A DNA stretch of 13,936 nucleotides from CBDVAK01 sp965371945 (lineage in GTDB: Bacteria > Pseudomonadota > Gammaproteobacteria > Competibacterales > JAHEDQ01), in the NCBI GenBank assembly GCA_965371945.1, contig CBDVAK010000066.1:1-13936 (forward strand), in the 5' to 3' direction. The translations under genes and the position numbers were made by a program. Below the pieces are notes generated by a model that was given only the letters and a program-made list of their open reading frames with translations, searched no databases and had not been told where the DNA came from. This document shows, in pieces, positions 1 through 6,093 of the stretch (positions within the stretch are counted from its first letter, which is position 1; each line of letters begins with the position of its first letter).

Positions 1-4
1 CCTA

Positions 5-165
5 GGAGGCTGTCCGAGAACAGACTGATCTACTGCGGACAATCCTGATTGGCCATATTTCCCGATCATTTTCGTTAAATAGCGCAACTATTCGCCTCAA
101 ATGATCGGAAAATCTGACTCAATCAGGCTCGCCCTCGCTACGATCGCTATTCTCCGACAGCCTCC
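5..165. mobile_element. MITE-like palindromic element downstream of gshA
   Basis: The ends form terminal inverted repeats of 16 bp (5-20 and 150-165) matching at 15 of 16 positions. Nested inside are further paired arms: 44-51 with 120-127 (8 of 8), 57-71 with 99-113 (14 of 15) and a small apical stem, 78-82 with 88-92. The element can therefore fold into one long interrupted hairpin. It has no ORF of transposase size, so it would depend on an enzyme encoded elsewhere. No clear target-site duplication is visible; only four bases of left flank are in the window. It ends 21 bp from the gshA stop codon and could also serve as its transcription stop. Assignment to a transposon family is not possible from this sequence alone. 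Confidence 0.65.
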
Positions 166-186
166 AGCGAGGGCGAACGGAACGGA

Positions 187-1767
187 TCAGGCGCGTTGCG
201 CAAAATAGCGCTGCAGATACTGTTCGAAATCAACCTCATCCGCAGCTTCGATCTCGCGTTGCCGATCAACGCTCTGCCGAGCTTCCTGTTGCAGCATCTG
301 CTCGCGCGCAGATGCGATCGGCAAGGCCATGAAGTAATCGCGGTGCTGTTGCGACTGCCGCAGGGCGAAAGCGAAGAATGGCTCCTTTCGCTCACGCATC
401 TCACTGAGGATTCGCGCCGAGGGCGTGTGATCCGCATCCTCGACCGCCTGTCGTTGGTACGCCAACGCCGTAGTCCATGGGCGCGCGCTCGTGTCGCCGC
501 CGTCGAGCAACTCGCAGACACCCTGCATCCGGGTACAGATGTCCCGGGCCCAGTTTTGCAAGCCGGTGTCACCACCCTGCTGGCGTAGCGTGAGCCCGGG
601 CTCACGTCCGCGGCGCGCCGCAGTATCCAGATTGTAATCGATCTCCGCCCGCTCCCCGGCACTGATCGGTGGCGAATCCTGCAACAGACAGTAGAGCAGA
701 AACGCTTCCAGAAAATGGAGCTGGTCTTCGCGCACACCGATCGGTTCGAAAGCACAGACATCGGCCGATCGCAATTCCACATAGCGAACTCCTCGACGTC
801 GCAATGCAAGGGTCGGCTTCTCGTCCTGCAGGGGTATCTGCTTGGGTCGAATCGAGCTGTAGTACTCGTTCTCGATCTGCAGCAGATTGGCATTGAGTTG
901 CTGGTATTCGCCATTTTTGATCACGCCCATCGCCTGATACTCCGGATGTGGGGTATCGATCGCCCATGACAGGGAATCCACATAGCGCTCGAGATTGTCG
1001 TAGCACACGCGTAGCCCGCCCTCCTTTTCCTTGCGATTCTGGTAGCCGATATCGCTGACCCGCAGAGAAGTGGCAAATGGCTCGTACAAAGTATGAGCAT
1101 CGAGCTCGCTGAGACCGGACTCGCCGCCTCCGAAAAAGGATTTGCATACCGCCGGTGACGCACCAAACAGGTAGGGCACCATCCAACCATAGCGTTGCAG
1201 GTTTCGAATCAGCCCGAAATAGCGATCCGATATAAACGCCTGTAACGGGACACGGCTGGATTCCAGTTGCCGGTGAACAGGCCAGAACTCCGTCGGTACC
1301 GAATAGTTGAAGTGGACGCCGGAAATCACCTGCATGACGCGCCCGTAGCGTAGTCCGAGACCGCGTCGATAGACCTGTTTCATCATGCCTGCGTTGGAAG
1401 TCCCGTAGCAGGCAATCGGTATGTTCTGTTCTCCCTCCAGAACACAGGGCATGCTAGTGGCCCACAGCATCTCGTCGGCCAGGCGATGGTAAACAAACGA
1501 CTGCAGATCACGCAGGTAGGCGGTGGCGTCCTGCAACCGGGCCATGGGTGGCGTGATGAATTCCAGCAATGCTTCCGAATAATCGGTAGTGATCCAGGGA
1601 TTGGTGAGGGCGGAACCAAATGCAGGTGGATGTGGCGTCGAGGCGATATGGCCACCCTGCGTCACCCGCAGGCTTTCTTTCTCGAGACCGATAAGCCCGC
1701 CACGAAGCAGGTGCCCCTGGTCGCTGCCGGTCAGCCGCCGCAACCGGTTTTCGAACACATCATTCAA
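187..1767 (-). CDS. gshA: Glutamate-cysteine ligase, proteobacterial type (GshA), TTG start
   Basis: This is the cytoplasmic ATP-dependent ligase joining L-glutamate and L-cysteine, the first and usually rate-limiting step of glutathione synthesis. Counting from the chosen start it has 526 residues, normal for the gamma-proteobacterial family. Visible family motifs are GLEKESLRV (27-35), TDYSEALLEFITP (61-73), SGVHFNYS (149-156), LFGASPAVC (200-208) and GVRYVELRSAD (326-336). The open frame runs upstream to 2031, but the extra 88 residues are low-complexity-looking and unlike the family. The TTG at 1765-1767 has GGAG eight bases upstream, while the in-frame GTG at 1756-1758 has poorer spacing. 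E. coli gshA is also known to start with TTG. No gshB is present nearby. The gene is divergent from the DUF2505 gene. Function is confident; the exact start is likely. Confidence 0.93.
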   Translation of the reverse strand: MNDVFENRLRRLTGSDQGHLLRGGLIGLEKESLRVTQGGHIASTPHPPAFGSALTNPWITTDYSEALLEFITPPMARLQDATAYLRDLQSFVYHRLADEMLWATSMPCVLEGEQNIPIACYGTSNAGMMKQVYRRGLGLRYGRVMQVISGVHFNYSVPTEFWPVHRQLESSRVPLQAFISDRYFGLIRNLQRYGWMVPYLFGASPAVCKSFFGGGESGLSELDAHTLYEPFATSLRVSDIGYQNRKEKEGGLRVCYDNLERYVDSLSWAIDTPHPEYQAMGVIKNGEYQQLNANLLQIENEYYSSIRPKQIPLQDEKPTLALRRRGVRYVELRSADVCAFEPIGVREDQLHFLEAFLLYCLLQDSPPISAGERAEIDYNLDTAARRGREPGLTLRQQGGDTGLQNWARDICTRMQGVCELLDGGDTSARPWTTALAYQRQAVEDADHTPSARILSEMRERKEPFFAFALRQSQQHRDYFMALPIASAREQMLQQEARQSVDRQREIEAADEVDFEQYLQRYFAQRA

Positions 1768-2089
1768 GATCGGGACTCCGAAGCACGGTTGGACGACAGG
1801 CGATTGCGAGTAGCGCCGCCAGGCCGTCGCCACAACGCAGGTACTGGTACGAGCTGCATAGGCTAGTGCAGATGTCCCGACAGCGCCACACGCTGCATGC
1901 CGGTCGATGGCGGACCCGCTAAATTGTGCTATACCTTGCGCGTACAGATGTCGGGCTGGCAGTTTAAACTCAAGTGCGCAGGGCAGGCACGGTGTCGGGC
2001 GATCCGGTCCCGTCGCAGGTGTACTGCGCAATCATCACAGCAAAGCAACCGCTCACAGGGACCGCCCGAACCGGCGCCAGGAGTTGACC
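1768..2089. other. Divergent intergenic control region gshA / DUF2505 gene
   Basis: This 322-bp stretch separates two divergently transcribed genes and must carry both promoters. The gshA frame stays open through much of it, but the encoded peptide does not look like part of GshA. The only promoter-like signal I could pick out is an extended -10 on the plus strand at 1927-1935. I found no convincing riboswitch, RNA gene or strong hairpin. Confidence 0.5.
1927..1935 (+). promoter_or_regulatory. Possible extended -10 promoter for the DUF2505 gene
   Basis: TGcTATACC carries the TGn extension and four of six consensus -10 bases. No recognisable -35 hexamer lies 16-18 bp upstream. Transcription from here would give a leader of about 150 nt before the ATG at 2090. 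This is a weak, pattern-only call. Confidence 0.25.
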
Positions 2090-2581
2090 ATGACCATCGA
2101 AACCGAGCATCAGTTCGAATCCAGCTTCGACACGATCTACGGCAAGCTCACCGACGAGGAATTTCTGCGCGCCAAGTACGAAAGCATCGGGTCGCGCAAT
2201 GTCACCTTCAGTGAATGTGCTCAGGATGATGACGTTTTCCGGATCGAGTGGACCCGCGAAGTACCTGCCAATCCGCCGGCATTTGCCAAGAAATTCTTCA
2301 GCGACTGGAACGCTCTGGAAGAGATCATGGAGTGGTCGCTGCTCGACGACGGTACCGCACATGCGGACTACCAGTGCAAGTTTGGCGCGATTCCCGGGGT
2401 TTTGGAAGGCGAATTCGACCTGCGCCCGGATGGTGGTGGCTGTGTCGAGGAGATCATCATGAAGGCGACCATCAGCATCCCGCTGCTTGGCGGCAAGATT
2501 GCCGGGCTGGTCGAGCGCGACACCGCCACTCAGCTCGATCAGGAGTACCAGTACACACGTCGGGCTCTCGAGGAAGATTAG
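2090..2581 (+). CDS. DUF2505 family protein (SRPBCC-like fold expected)
   Basis: A 163-residue soluble protein with no signal peptide and no membrane segment. It starts MTIETEHQF, has a mid-part rich in Trp and acidic residues (DWNALEEIMEWSLLDDG), then alternating strands, and ends with a helix, ERDTATQLDQEYQYTRRALE. This layout matches DUF2505, a family related to the START/SRPBCC lipid-binding fold; its biochemical role is unknown. The frame is open from 1907, but ATG 2090 is chosen because AGGAG (2079-2083) lies six bases upstream and the family begins here. It is divergent from gshA and followed by a region with no plus-strand partner, so it appears to be monocistronic. Family assignment is from memory of the pattern; a ligand cannot be named. 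Confidence 0.72.
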   Translation: MTIETEHQFESSFDTIYGKLTDEEFLRAKYESIGSRNVTFSECAQDDDVFRIEWTREVPANPPAFAKKFFSDWNALEEIMEWSLLDDGTAHADYQCKFGAIPGVLEGEFDLRPDGGGCVEEIIMKATISIPLLGGKIAGLVERDTATQLDQEYQYTRRALEED

Positions 2582-2608
2582 GGGGGGGCCTGGCCCGCCA
2601 GCTTGCGT

Positions 2609-2785
2609 TCAGTGGCGCTCGCCGTACCCCGCCCGGCGCCGCACTGCATCGTAGAGCAGTCTGAGTTCCATGGGGTCAGCCCCCCTGCGCAGCGCCGCAT
2701 GGTACGCTGCCAGCGCAGACTCCATCTTGAGTGTGCGCATACACTGCATAGCGCGCCCCCGACCAGTACGCTCGGCGCTTGCCAC
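2609..2785 (-). CDS. Candidate small protein, 58 residues, unknown function
   Basis: I do not recognise this product. Read from GTG at 2783-2785 it encodes 58 residues. The C-terminal two thirds, from KMESALAAYHAAL to LLYDAVRRRAGYGERH, looks like two amphipathic helices around a GADP turn. A strong Shine-Dalgarno sequence, GGGAGGAAA, lies just upstream. The same ribosome site could instead serve an ATG at 2785-2787 in another frame, giving a 69-residue product that ends at 2578 and looks less protein-like. Codon choice is GC-rich like the neighbours. It is antisense to nothing annotated. It may be real but could be chance, since GC-rich DNA often holds open frames. Confidence 0.35.
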   Translation of the reverse strand: MASAERTGRGRAMQCMRTLKMESALAAYHAALRRGADPMELRLLYDAVRRRAGYGERH

Positions 2786-2866
2786 ATTTCCTCCCGTCAA
2801 CAAGCTAGTGGAAATCCCAGCGCGGCATGCAAGGTCGGGGCCGACCGGGTCGAGTCCCACTGATTA

Positions 2867-2896
2867 CTGCCACGCGTATACCCCACGGTCTATAAT
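2867..2896 (+). promoter_or_regulatory. Putative sigma70-type promoter of the DUF427-cyclase gene
   Basis: A perfect TATAAT -10 hexamer lies at 2891-2896. With an 18-bp spacer, CTGCCA (2867-2872) matches four of six bases of the -35 consensus. Transcription would begin near 2903, leaving a short leader of about 27 nt before the first ATG at 2930. Confidence 0.55.
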
Positions 2897-2923
2897 TGGC
2901 AGGTATTTGGAATCAGTGATACT

Positions 2924-2959
2924 AGTGCCATGACTGAAGTGAGTGCCATGACTGAAGTG
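2924..2959 (+). repeat. Perfect 18-bp tandem duplication across the cyclase start
   Basis: The 18-bp unit AGTGCCATGACTGAAGTG occurs twice without change, at 2924-2941 and 2942-2959. Each copy carries an in-frame ATG (2930 and 2948), so the protein begins MTEVSAMTEV. Eighteen is a multiple of three, so the frame is kept. Neither ATG has a strong Shine-Dalgarno sequence. Confidence 0.95.
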
Positions 2960-4567
2960 CTGGAACGTGGGATGGCGGCCGGCGGGGACGTGGACCCCGA
3001 GCCCTACCGGATCAGTGTGGAGCCGTGTCAGGCCCGGGTACGGGTTATGCTCGGCTCGCTGTTGCTGGCCGACAGCCACAACGTCCTGATCATGAACGAG
3101 ACTCGACACGACCCGGCGTTCTACTTCCCACCCGAGGATGTTCGCCGCGAACTGCTCGAGCCCGACCGCCAGCATACCCACTGTCCCTTCAAAGGCAATG
3201 CCAGCTACTGGAACGTTGGCGGCGCTGGCGTGGCCGGCGAGAAACTGGTCTGGAGTTACCAGGAACCCGATCAGGAAGCGGCGGCGATCGCGGGCTATCT
3301 GGCTTTCTACAGCGACAGGGTCAGCATCGTGGTCGAAGGTCGCCAACAACCCACGGTGTCCCCGGCGCCAACCCCGGCGATCATCGGCAACCCGCTAACC
3401 AGGTGGTTGTTGCACGATGCCTGGCAGGCATCCGACCCCTCGTCGCTGGTGTCGAGCCTCGCCGCCTGCATGCGCAGCAATGGCGTCCCCATTTCAAGGC
3501 TGTGGCTATTTATGCGCACCCTGCATCCGCTACTGTTCTCGACCAGCTACGGGTGGCTGCGTGGCCGCGACGAGATCGAAGTCTTCAGGGTCCCGTACGA
3601 AGTGCTGCAGTCAGACAGATTTCTGAAGAGCCCGCTGGCGCCGATTTTCGAAGGCGCCGGCGGTGTACGCAGACGGCTCGATATCCCGAAGCCGGTGCTC
3701 GATTTTCCAATCCTGGAGGATCTCTATCGCGAAGGCGCCACCGACTATGTAGCCATGCCGATGACCTTTTCAGACGGCCAGATCAATGTGGTCACCATGG
3801 CCGCCAACCGCCCGGGTGGCTTTACTACCGCGCAACTGGGTCATCTGCACGAGGCATTGCCGTTGCTCAGCCGGCTGGTCGAGGTCCATGCCATGCGTCA
3901 AAACGCCACCAACCTGCTGGAGACCTATCTCGGTCGACACTCCGGCAAACGGGTGATGGACGGCCTGGTACGACGCGGCGACGGTGAGCGTATCTATGCG
4001 GTGTTGTGGTTCTGCGATCTTCGCGATTCCACCCCTTTGGCGGATTCAATGAACCAGGAGGACTTCCTGGCACTGCTGGACGAGTTCTTCGAGTGCATGG
4101 CCGGCGCGGTACTGGATCATGGTGGCGAGGTGCTGCGTTTCATCGGCGACGCAGTGCTGGCGATCTTCCCGATCGCCACCGCTGCTCCCGAGATAGAGCG
4201 GGAGTGCGCGCTTACGCGACGGGCGTGCCAGCAGGGTCTGGACGCGGCGCACGATGCCGCGGCAAGGCTCGGGGTACTCAACCAGACCCGTGCAGCCCAG
4301 GGCCAGCCATCGCTGGGCTGGGGCATCGGCCTGCATCTGGGCGAAGTAACCTACGGCAACATCGGCACGCCCACCCGGCTGGAATTCACGGTGATCGGTG
4401 CGGCCGCCAACGAGGCTGCGCGGATCGAAGGTCTGTGCAAAACGCTGGGGCAGCAACTGCTGATATCAGCGGCATTCGCGCACCACAGCCCGCTACCATT
4501 GAAATCGCTGGGGCCGCACCAGCTTCGTGGGGTAGGCGACACCCAGGAAATCTTCACCATGGCATAG
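2930..4567 (+). CDS. Class III adenylate/guanylate cyclase with N-terminal DUF427 domain
   Basis: Predicted to make a cyclic nucleotide, probably cAMP, from a nucleoside triphosphate in the cytoplasm. The 545 residues show three parts. About 27-136 is a DUF427 domain (NETRHDPAFYFP, HTHCPFKGNASYW, GYLAFYSDRV). About 150-320 is a GAF-like sensor module of the sort found before proteobacterial cyclases (GVPISRLWLFMRTLHP). About 352-545 is the catalytic domain. Metal-binding Asp are D363 (FCDLRDST) and D407 (FIGDAVLAIF). The transition-state pair is N494 and R498 (NEAAR), and T487 sits at the second purine-contact position. R403 replaces the usual purine-recognising Lys, and the common GDAVN motif reads GAAAN. 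No membrane segment is seen. The start is ATG 2930 or 2948. The enzyme is confident; nucleotide choice and the DUF427 role are open. Confidence 0.9.
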   Translation: MTEVSAMTEVLERGMAAGGDVDPEPYRISVEPCQARVRVMLGSLLLADSHNVLIMNETRHDPAFYFPPEDVRRELLEPDRQHTHCPFKGNASYWNVGGAGVAGEKLVWSYQEPDQEAAAIAGYLAFYSDRVSIVVEGRQQPTVSPAPTPAIIGNPLTRWLLHDAWQASDPSSLVSSLAACMRSNGVPISRLWLFMRTLHPLLFSTSYGWLRGRDEIEVFRVPYEVLQSDRFLKSPLAPIFEGAGGVRRRLDIPKPVLDFPILEDLYREGATDYVAMPMTFSDGQINVVTMAANRPGGFTTAQLGHLHEALPLLSRLVEVHAMRQNATNLLETYLGRHSGKRVMDGLVRRGDGERIYAVLWFCDLRDSTPLADSMNQEDFLALLDEFFECMAGAVLDHGGEVLRFIGDAVLAIFPIATAAPEIERECALTRRACQQGLDAAHDAAARLGVLNQTRAAQGQPSLGWGIGLHLGEVTYGNIGTPTRLEFTVIGAAANEAARIEGLCKTLGQQLLISAAFAHHSPLPLKSLGPHQLRGVGDTQEIFTMA

Positions 4568-4568
4568 T

Positions 4569-4733
4569 TATACCCACGGCACACCGGTTTTCGGCCCCCA
4601 TCGCACGCGCCTTGACGCGGATGGCTGCGTTGGAAATGCTTGCTGTAGTGCGGCTGAAGCTGCGCATTCCCGCCTTGCCCTCCACGCCAATGCACACACG
4701 CTCAAAACCGAAAACCGGTGTGCCGCGGGTATA
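4569..4733. repeat. Long palindromic intergenic element, 26-bp outer arms
   Basis: Outer arms 4569-4594 and 4708-4733 are inverted repeats matching at 25 of 26 positions. The interior is itself an imperfect palindrome: the part reading CTTGACGCGGATGGCTGCG pairs loosely with the right-hand CTCCACGCCAATG side, and GGAAATGC pairs with GCATTCC. The 165-bp unit begins two bases after the cyclase stop and holds no plausible gene. Its size and nested design resemble the element at 5-165, although the sequence is different. It may be a MITE or a REP-type element, and could act as a terminator between the convergent genes on each side. Confidence 0.7.
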
Positions 4734-4734
4734 T

Positions 4735-4761
4735 CCAGCGCCCCGCCGCCCGGGGCGCTGG
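4735..4761 (-). terminator. GC-rich hairpin behind the DsrE-like gene
   Basis: CCAGCGCCCC (4735-4744) pairs perfectly with GGGGCGCTGG (4752-4761) around a seven-base loop. It begins seven bases past the stop codon of the minus-strand DsrE-like gene. No T-run follows on either strand, so it is an atypical terminator, or a 3'-end stabilising hairpin. Confidence 0.45.
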
Positions 4762-4768
4762 GCACGAT

Positions 4769-5203
4769 TCAGGGGCGAATATAGGAGTAGCCTTGTTCCT
4801 GCAGCTCGATGATGCGCACCACCCCGGCGGTCACTTCGCCGACACCTTCAAGCAGAGTGGGCATGGTACCGGTTTTTTTCTCGACCTTTTTCATGGTGTT
4901 CATACAGGCGCTGAAAGTGATGTCCTGCATGGCCAGGCTCTCGACCCGCTGACCCATCTTGCTGTTGTCGGTGAGCATGCCGAGTCCGGGGCCATAGGCT
5001 ACGATCTCGATCGCAATTTCGTCGACCCCGTAGTATTTCTGCAGATTGACCGCATTGTTGAGGGCGATGGTCTGGGTCCGGGGGTCATCGGTGCTGACCT
5101 GTATGACCAGCTTGTGTGGTGGATCATTCTGGGCCAGCGACGGACCGGCTGCCATCAGCAGCAGAAGCATCAACACCAACGACATTACTCTTGGGGTTCT
5201 CAT
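4769..5203 (-). CDS. Exported DsrE/DsrF-like protein
   Basis: A 144-residue protein with a clear signal peptide: basic start, hydrophobic stretch LVLMLLLLMAAG, and a likely cleavage after SLA (residue 24). The mature part has the DsrE-like Rossmann-type pattern: KLVIQVSTDD, ALNNAVNLQKYYG, IAIEIVAYGPGLGML, SLAMQDITFSACMNT, and ELQEQGYSYIRP at the end. C100 in FSAC is the single cysteine and sits where related DsrE-like proteins keep the cysteine used for sulfur relay. This periplasmic subgroup occurs in many proteobacteria, often sulfur oxidisers, and has no firmly known function. No dsr, sox or tus genes are seen in this window. It lies 111 bp downstream of the GST gene in the same direction, with a small hairpin between, so co-transcription is uncertain. 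Confidence 0.85.
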   Translation of the reverse strand: MRTPRVMSLVLMLLLLMAAGPSLAQNDPPHKLVIQVSTDDPRTQTIALNNAVNLQKYYGVDEIAIEIVAYGPGLGMLTDNSKMGQRVESLAMQDITFSACMNTMKKVEKKTGTMPTLLEGVGEVTAGVVRIIELQEQGYSYIRP

Positions 5204-5297
5204 TGGCTCTCATCCTCTCGTTGTGATTTACGGATGCGACAGACCGCACCACTTCGATGCCACCCGAACATGCTACGCGCTGCTGCGGGCAGTCAAT

Positions 5298-5311
5298 CCG
5301 GGAAAACCCGG
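5298..5311 (-). terminator. Short hairpin between the GST and DsrE-like genes
   Basis: CCGGG and CCCGG (5298-5302, 5307-5311) pair around an AAAA loop, three bases past the GST stop codon. The five-base stem and missing T-run make this a weak candidate for transcription termination. Confidence 0.25.
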
Positions 5312-5314
5312 GGT

Positions 5315-6016
5315 TCAGGAGCGCTGGTACTGCCCCTCACCGAACAGATGGTGACGGGCCTGTTCGTCCATCTTCGGGTCAATCCGGCGTTCGCGCAACA
5401 CCGCCATCCCCTTGCGGACGGCGGGCCGGGCATCGATCGACTCATACCAGCGCCGCAGATTCGGAAAGTCATCCAGATCCTGCCCCTGGCGACGATGTGG
5501 CACGATCCACGGAAACACCGCCATGTCGGCAATCGAGTAGGCATCAGCAAGGTATTCTGATGCCGCCAGCCTGCGATCCAGAACCTGATACAGACGTCCG
5601 GCCTCGCGAGTATAGCGCTCGATTGCGTAGTCGATGGATTGCGGCGCATATTGACGAAAGTGATGTGCCTGTCCCAGCATGGGGCCGACACCGCCAACCT
5701 GAAACATCAGCCATTGCAATACTTGGTAGCGGGCCCGCGGTTCAACCGGCAGAAACCGGCCGCACTTGTCTGCCAGGTAAATCAATATCGCCCCCGACTC
5801 GAACAGCGATATGGGCGCTCCGCCCGGACCGTCGGGATCAACCAGGGCAGGGATCTTGTTGTTGGGACTGATATCGAGAAAATCCGGCTCGAACTGCGCG
5901 CCGCTGCCGATGTCTACCGGCACTACGTGGTAGTCGATGCCGGCTTCCTCGAGCAGGATGGTCACCTTCCAGCCGTTCGGTGTCGGCCAGTAGTAGAGAT
6001 CCACCGTCTGGCTCAT
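5315..6016 (-). CDS. yfcG: Nu-class glutathione transferase / disulfide-bond oxidoreductase, YfcG type
   Basis: A cytoplasmic 233-residue protein very like E. coli YfcG, which reduces disulfides with glutathione. The N-terminal thioredoxin-like domain (about 5-86) carries TPNG (12-15), whose Thr and Asn are the residues used by the Nu class in place of a catalytic Cys or Ser. SPNNKIPALVD (50-60) and LFESGAILIYLADK (71-84) form the glutathione site. The helical C-terminal domain contains QVGGVGPMLGQAHHF (106-120), an YfcG/YghU signature, and YSIADMAVFPW. The C-terminus is somewhat longer than in E. coli YfcG (215 residues). ATG at 6016 has GGGGA a few bases upstream. It is divergent from the PBP4 gene across 77 bp. 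Physiological substrate is unknown. Confidence 0.9.
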   Translation of the reverse strand: MSQTVDLYYWPTPNGWKVTILLEEAGIDYHVVPVDIGSGAQFEPDFLDISPNNKIPALVDPDGPGGAPISLFESGAILIYLADKCGRFLPVEPRARYQVLQWLMFQVGGVGPMLGQAHHFRQYAPQSIDYAIERYTREAGRLYQVLDRRLAASEYLADAYSIADMAVFPWIVPHRRQGQDLDDFPNLRRWYESIDARPAVRKGMAVLRERRIDPKMDEQARHHLFGEGQYQRS

Positions 6017-6093
6017 TGCTGTTCCCCAATTTGCTCCAGTACCCGATCATAACCCCCCATCGCCACCAAGGTGTTGCTGAGCCCCATCGCCAT

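Larger units (their letters stand above)
2582..2929. other. Intergenic region with candidate small ORF and promoter
   Basis: This 348-bp gap between the DUF2505 gene and the cyclase holds a G-run just after the DUF2505 stop, a candidate minus-strand small ORF (2609-2785) and the promoter-like sequence upstream of the cyclase (2867-2896). No stable hairpin followed by a T-run was found behind the DUF2505 gene. Confidence 0.5.

Noticed and set aside
196..914. Several opposite-strand frames over the gshA C-terminal half
   Set aside because: Arg/Ser-rich or low-quality peptides without motifs, opposite a gene with full family conservation.
1768..2031. N-terminal extension of the gshA reading frame by 88 residues
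   Set aside because: The extra residues do not resemble GshA, and a TTG with a good ribosome site lies where the family begins.
4006..4812. 268-codon plus-strand frame overlapping the cyclase end
   Set aside because: It is a shifted-frame shadow of the cyclase catalytic domain, rich in Arg and Gly, and runs through the palindromic element.
4718..5560. 280-codon plus-strand frame
   Set aside because: It runs antisense to the DsrE-like and GST genes and its peptide has no recognisable pattern; a GC-rich shadow.
5980..6093. Upstream extension of the PBP4 frame by 38 residues
   Set aside because: It would place residues before a good signal peptide and overlap the start of the divergent GST gene.
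6017..6093. Promoter with TTGCTC as a -35 for the PBP4 gene
   Set aside because: No acceptable -10 lies at the required distance.
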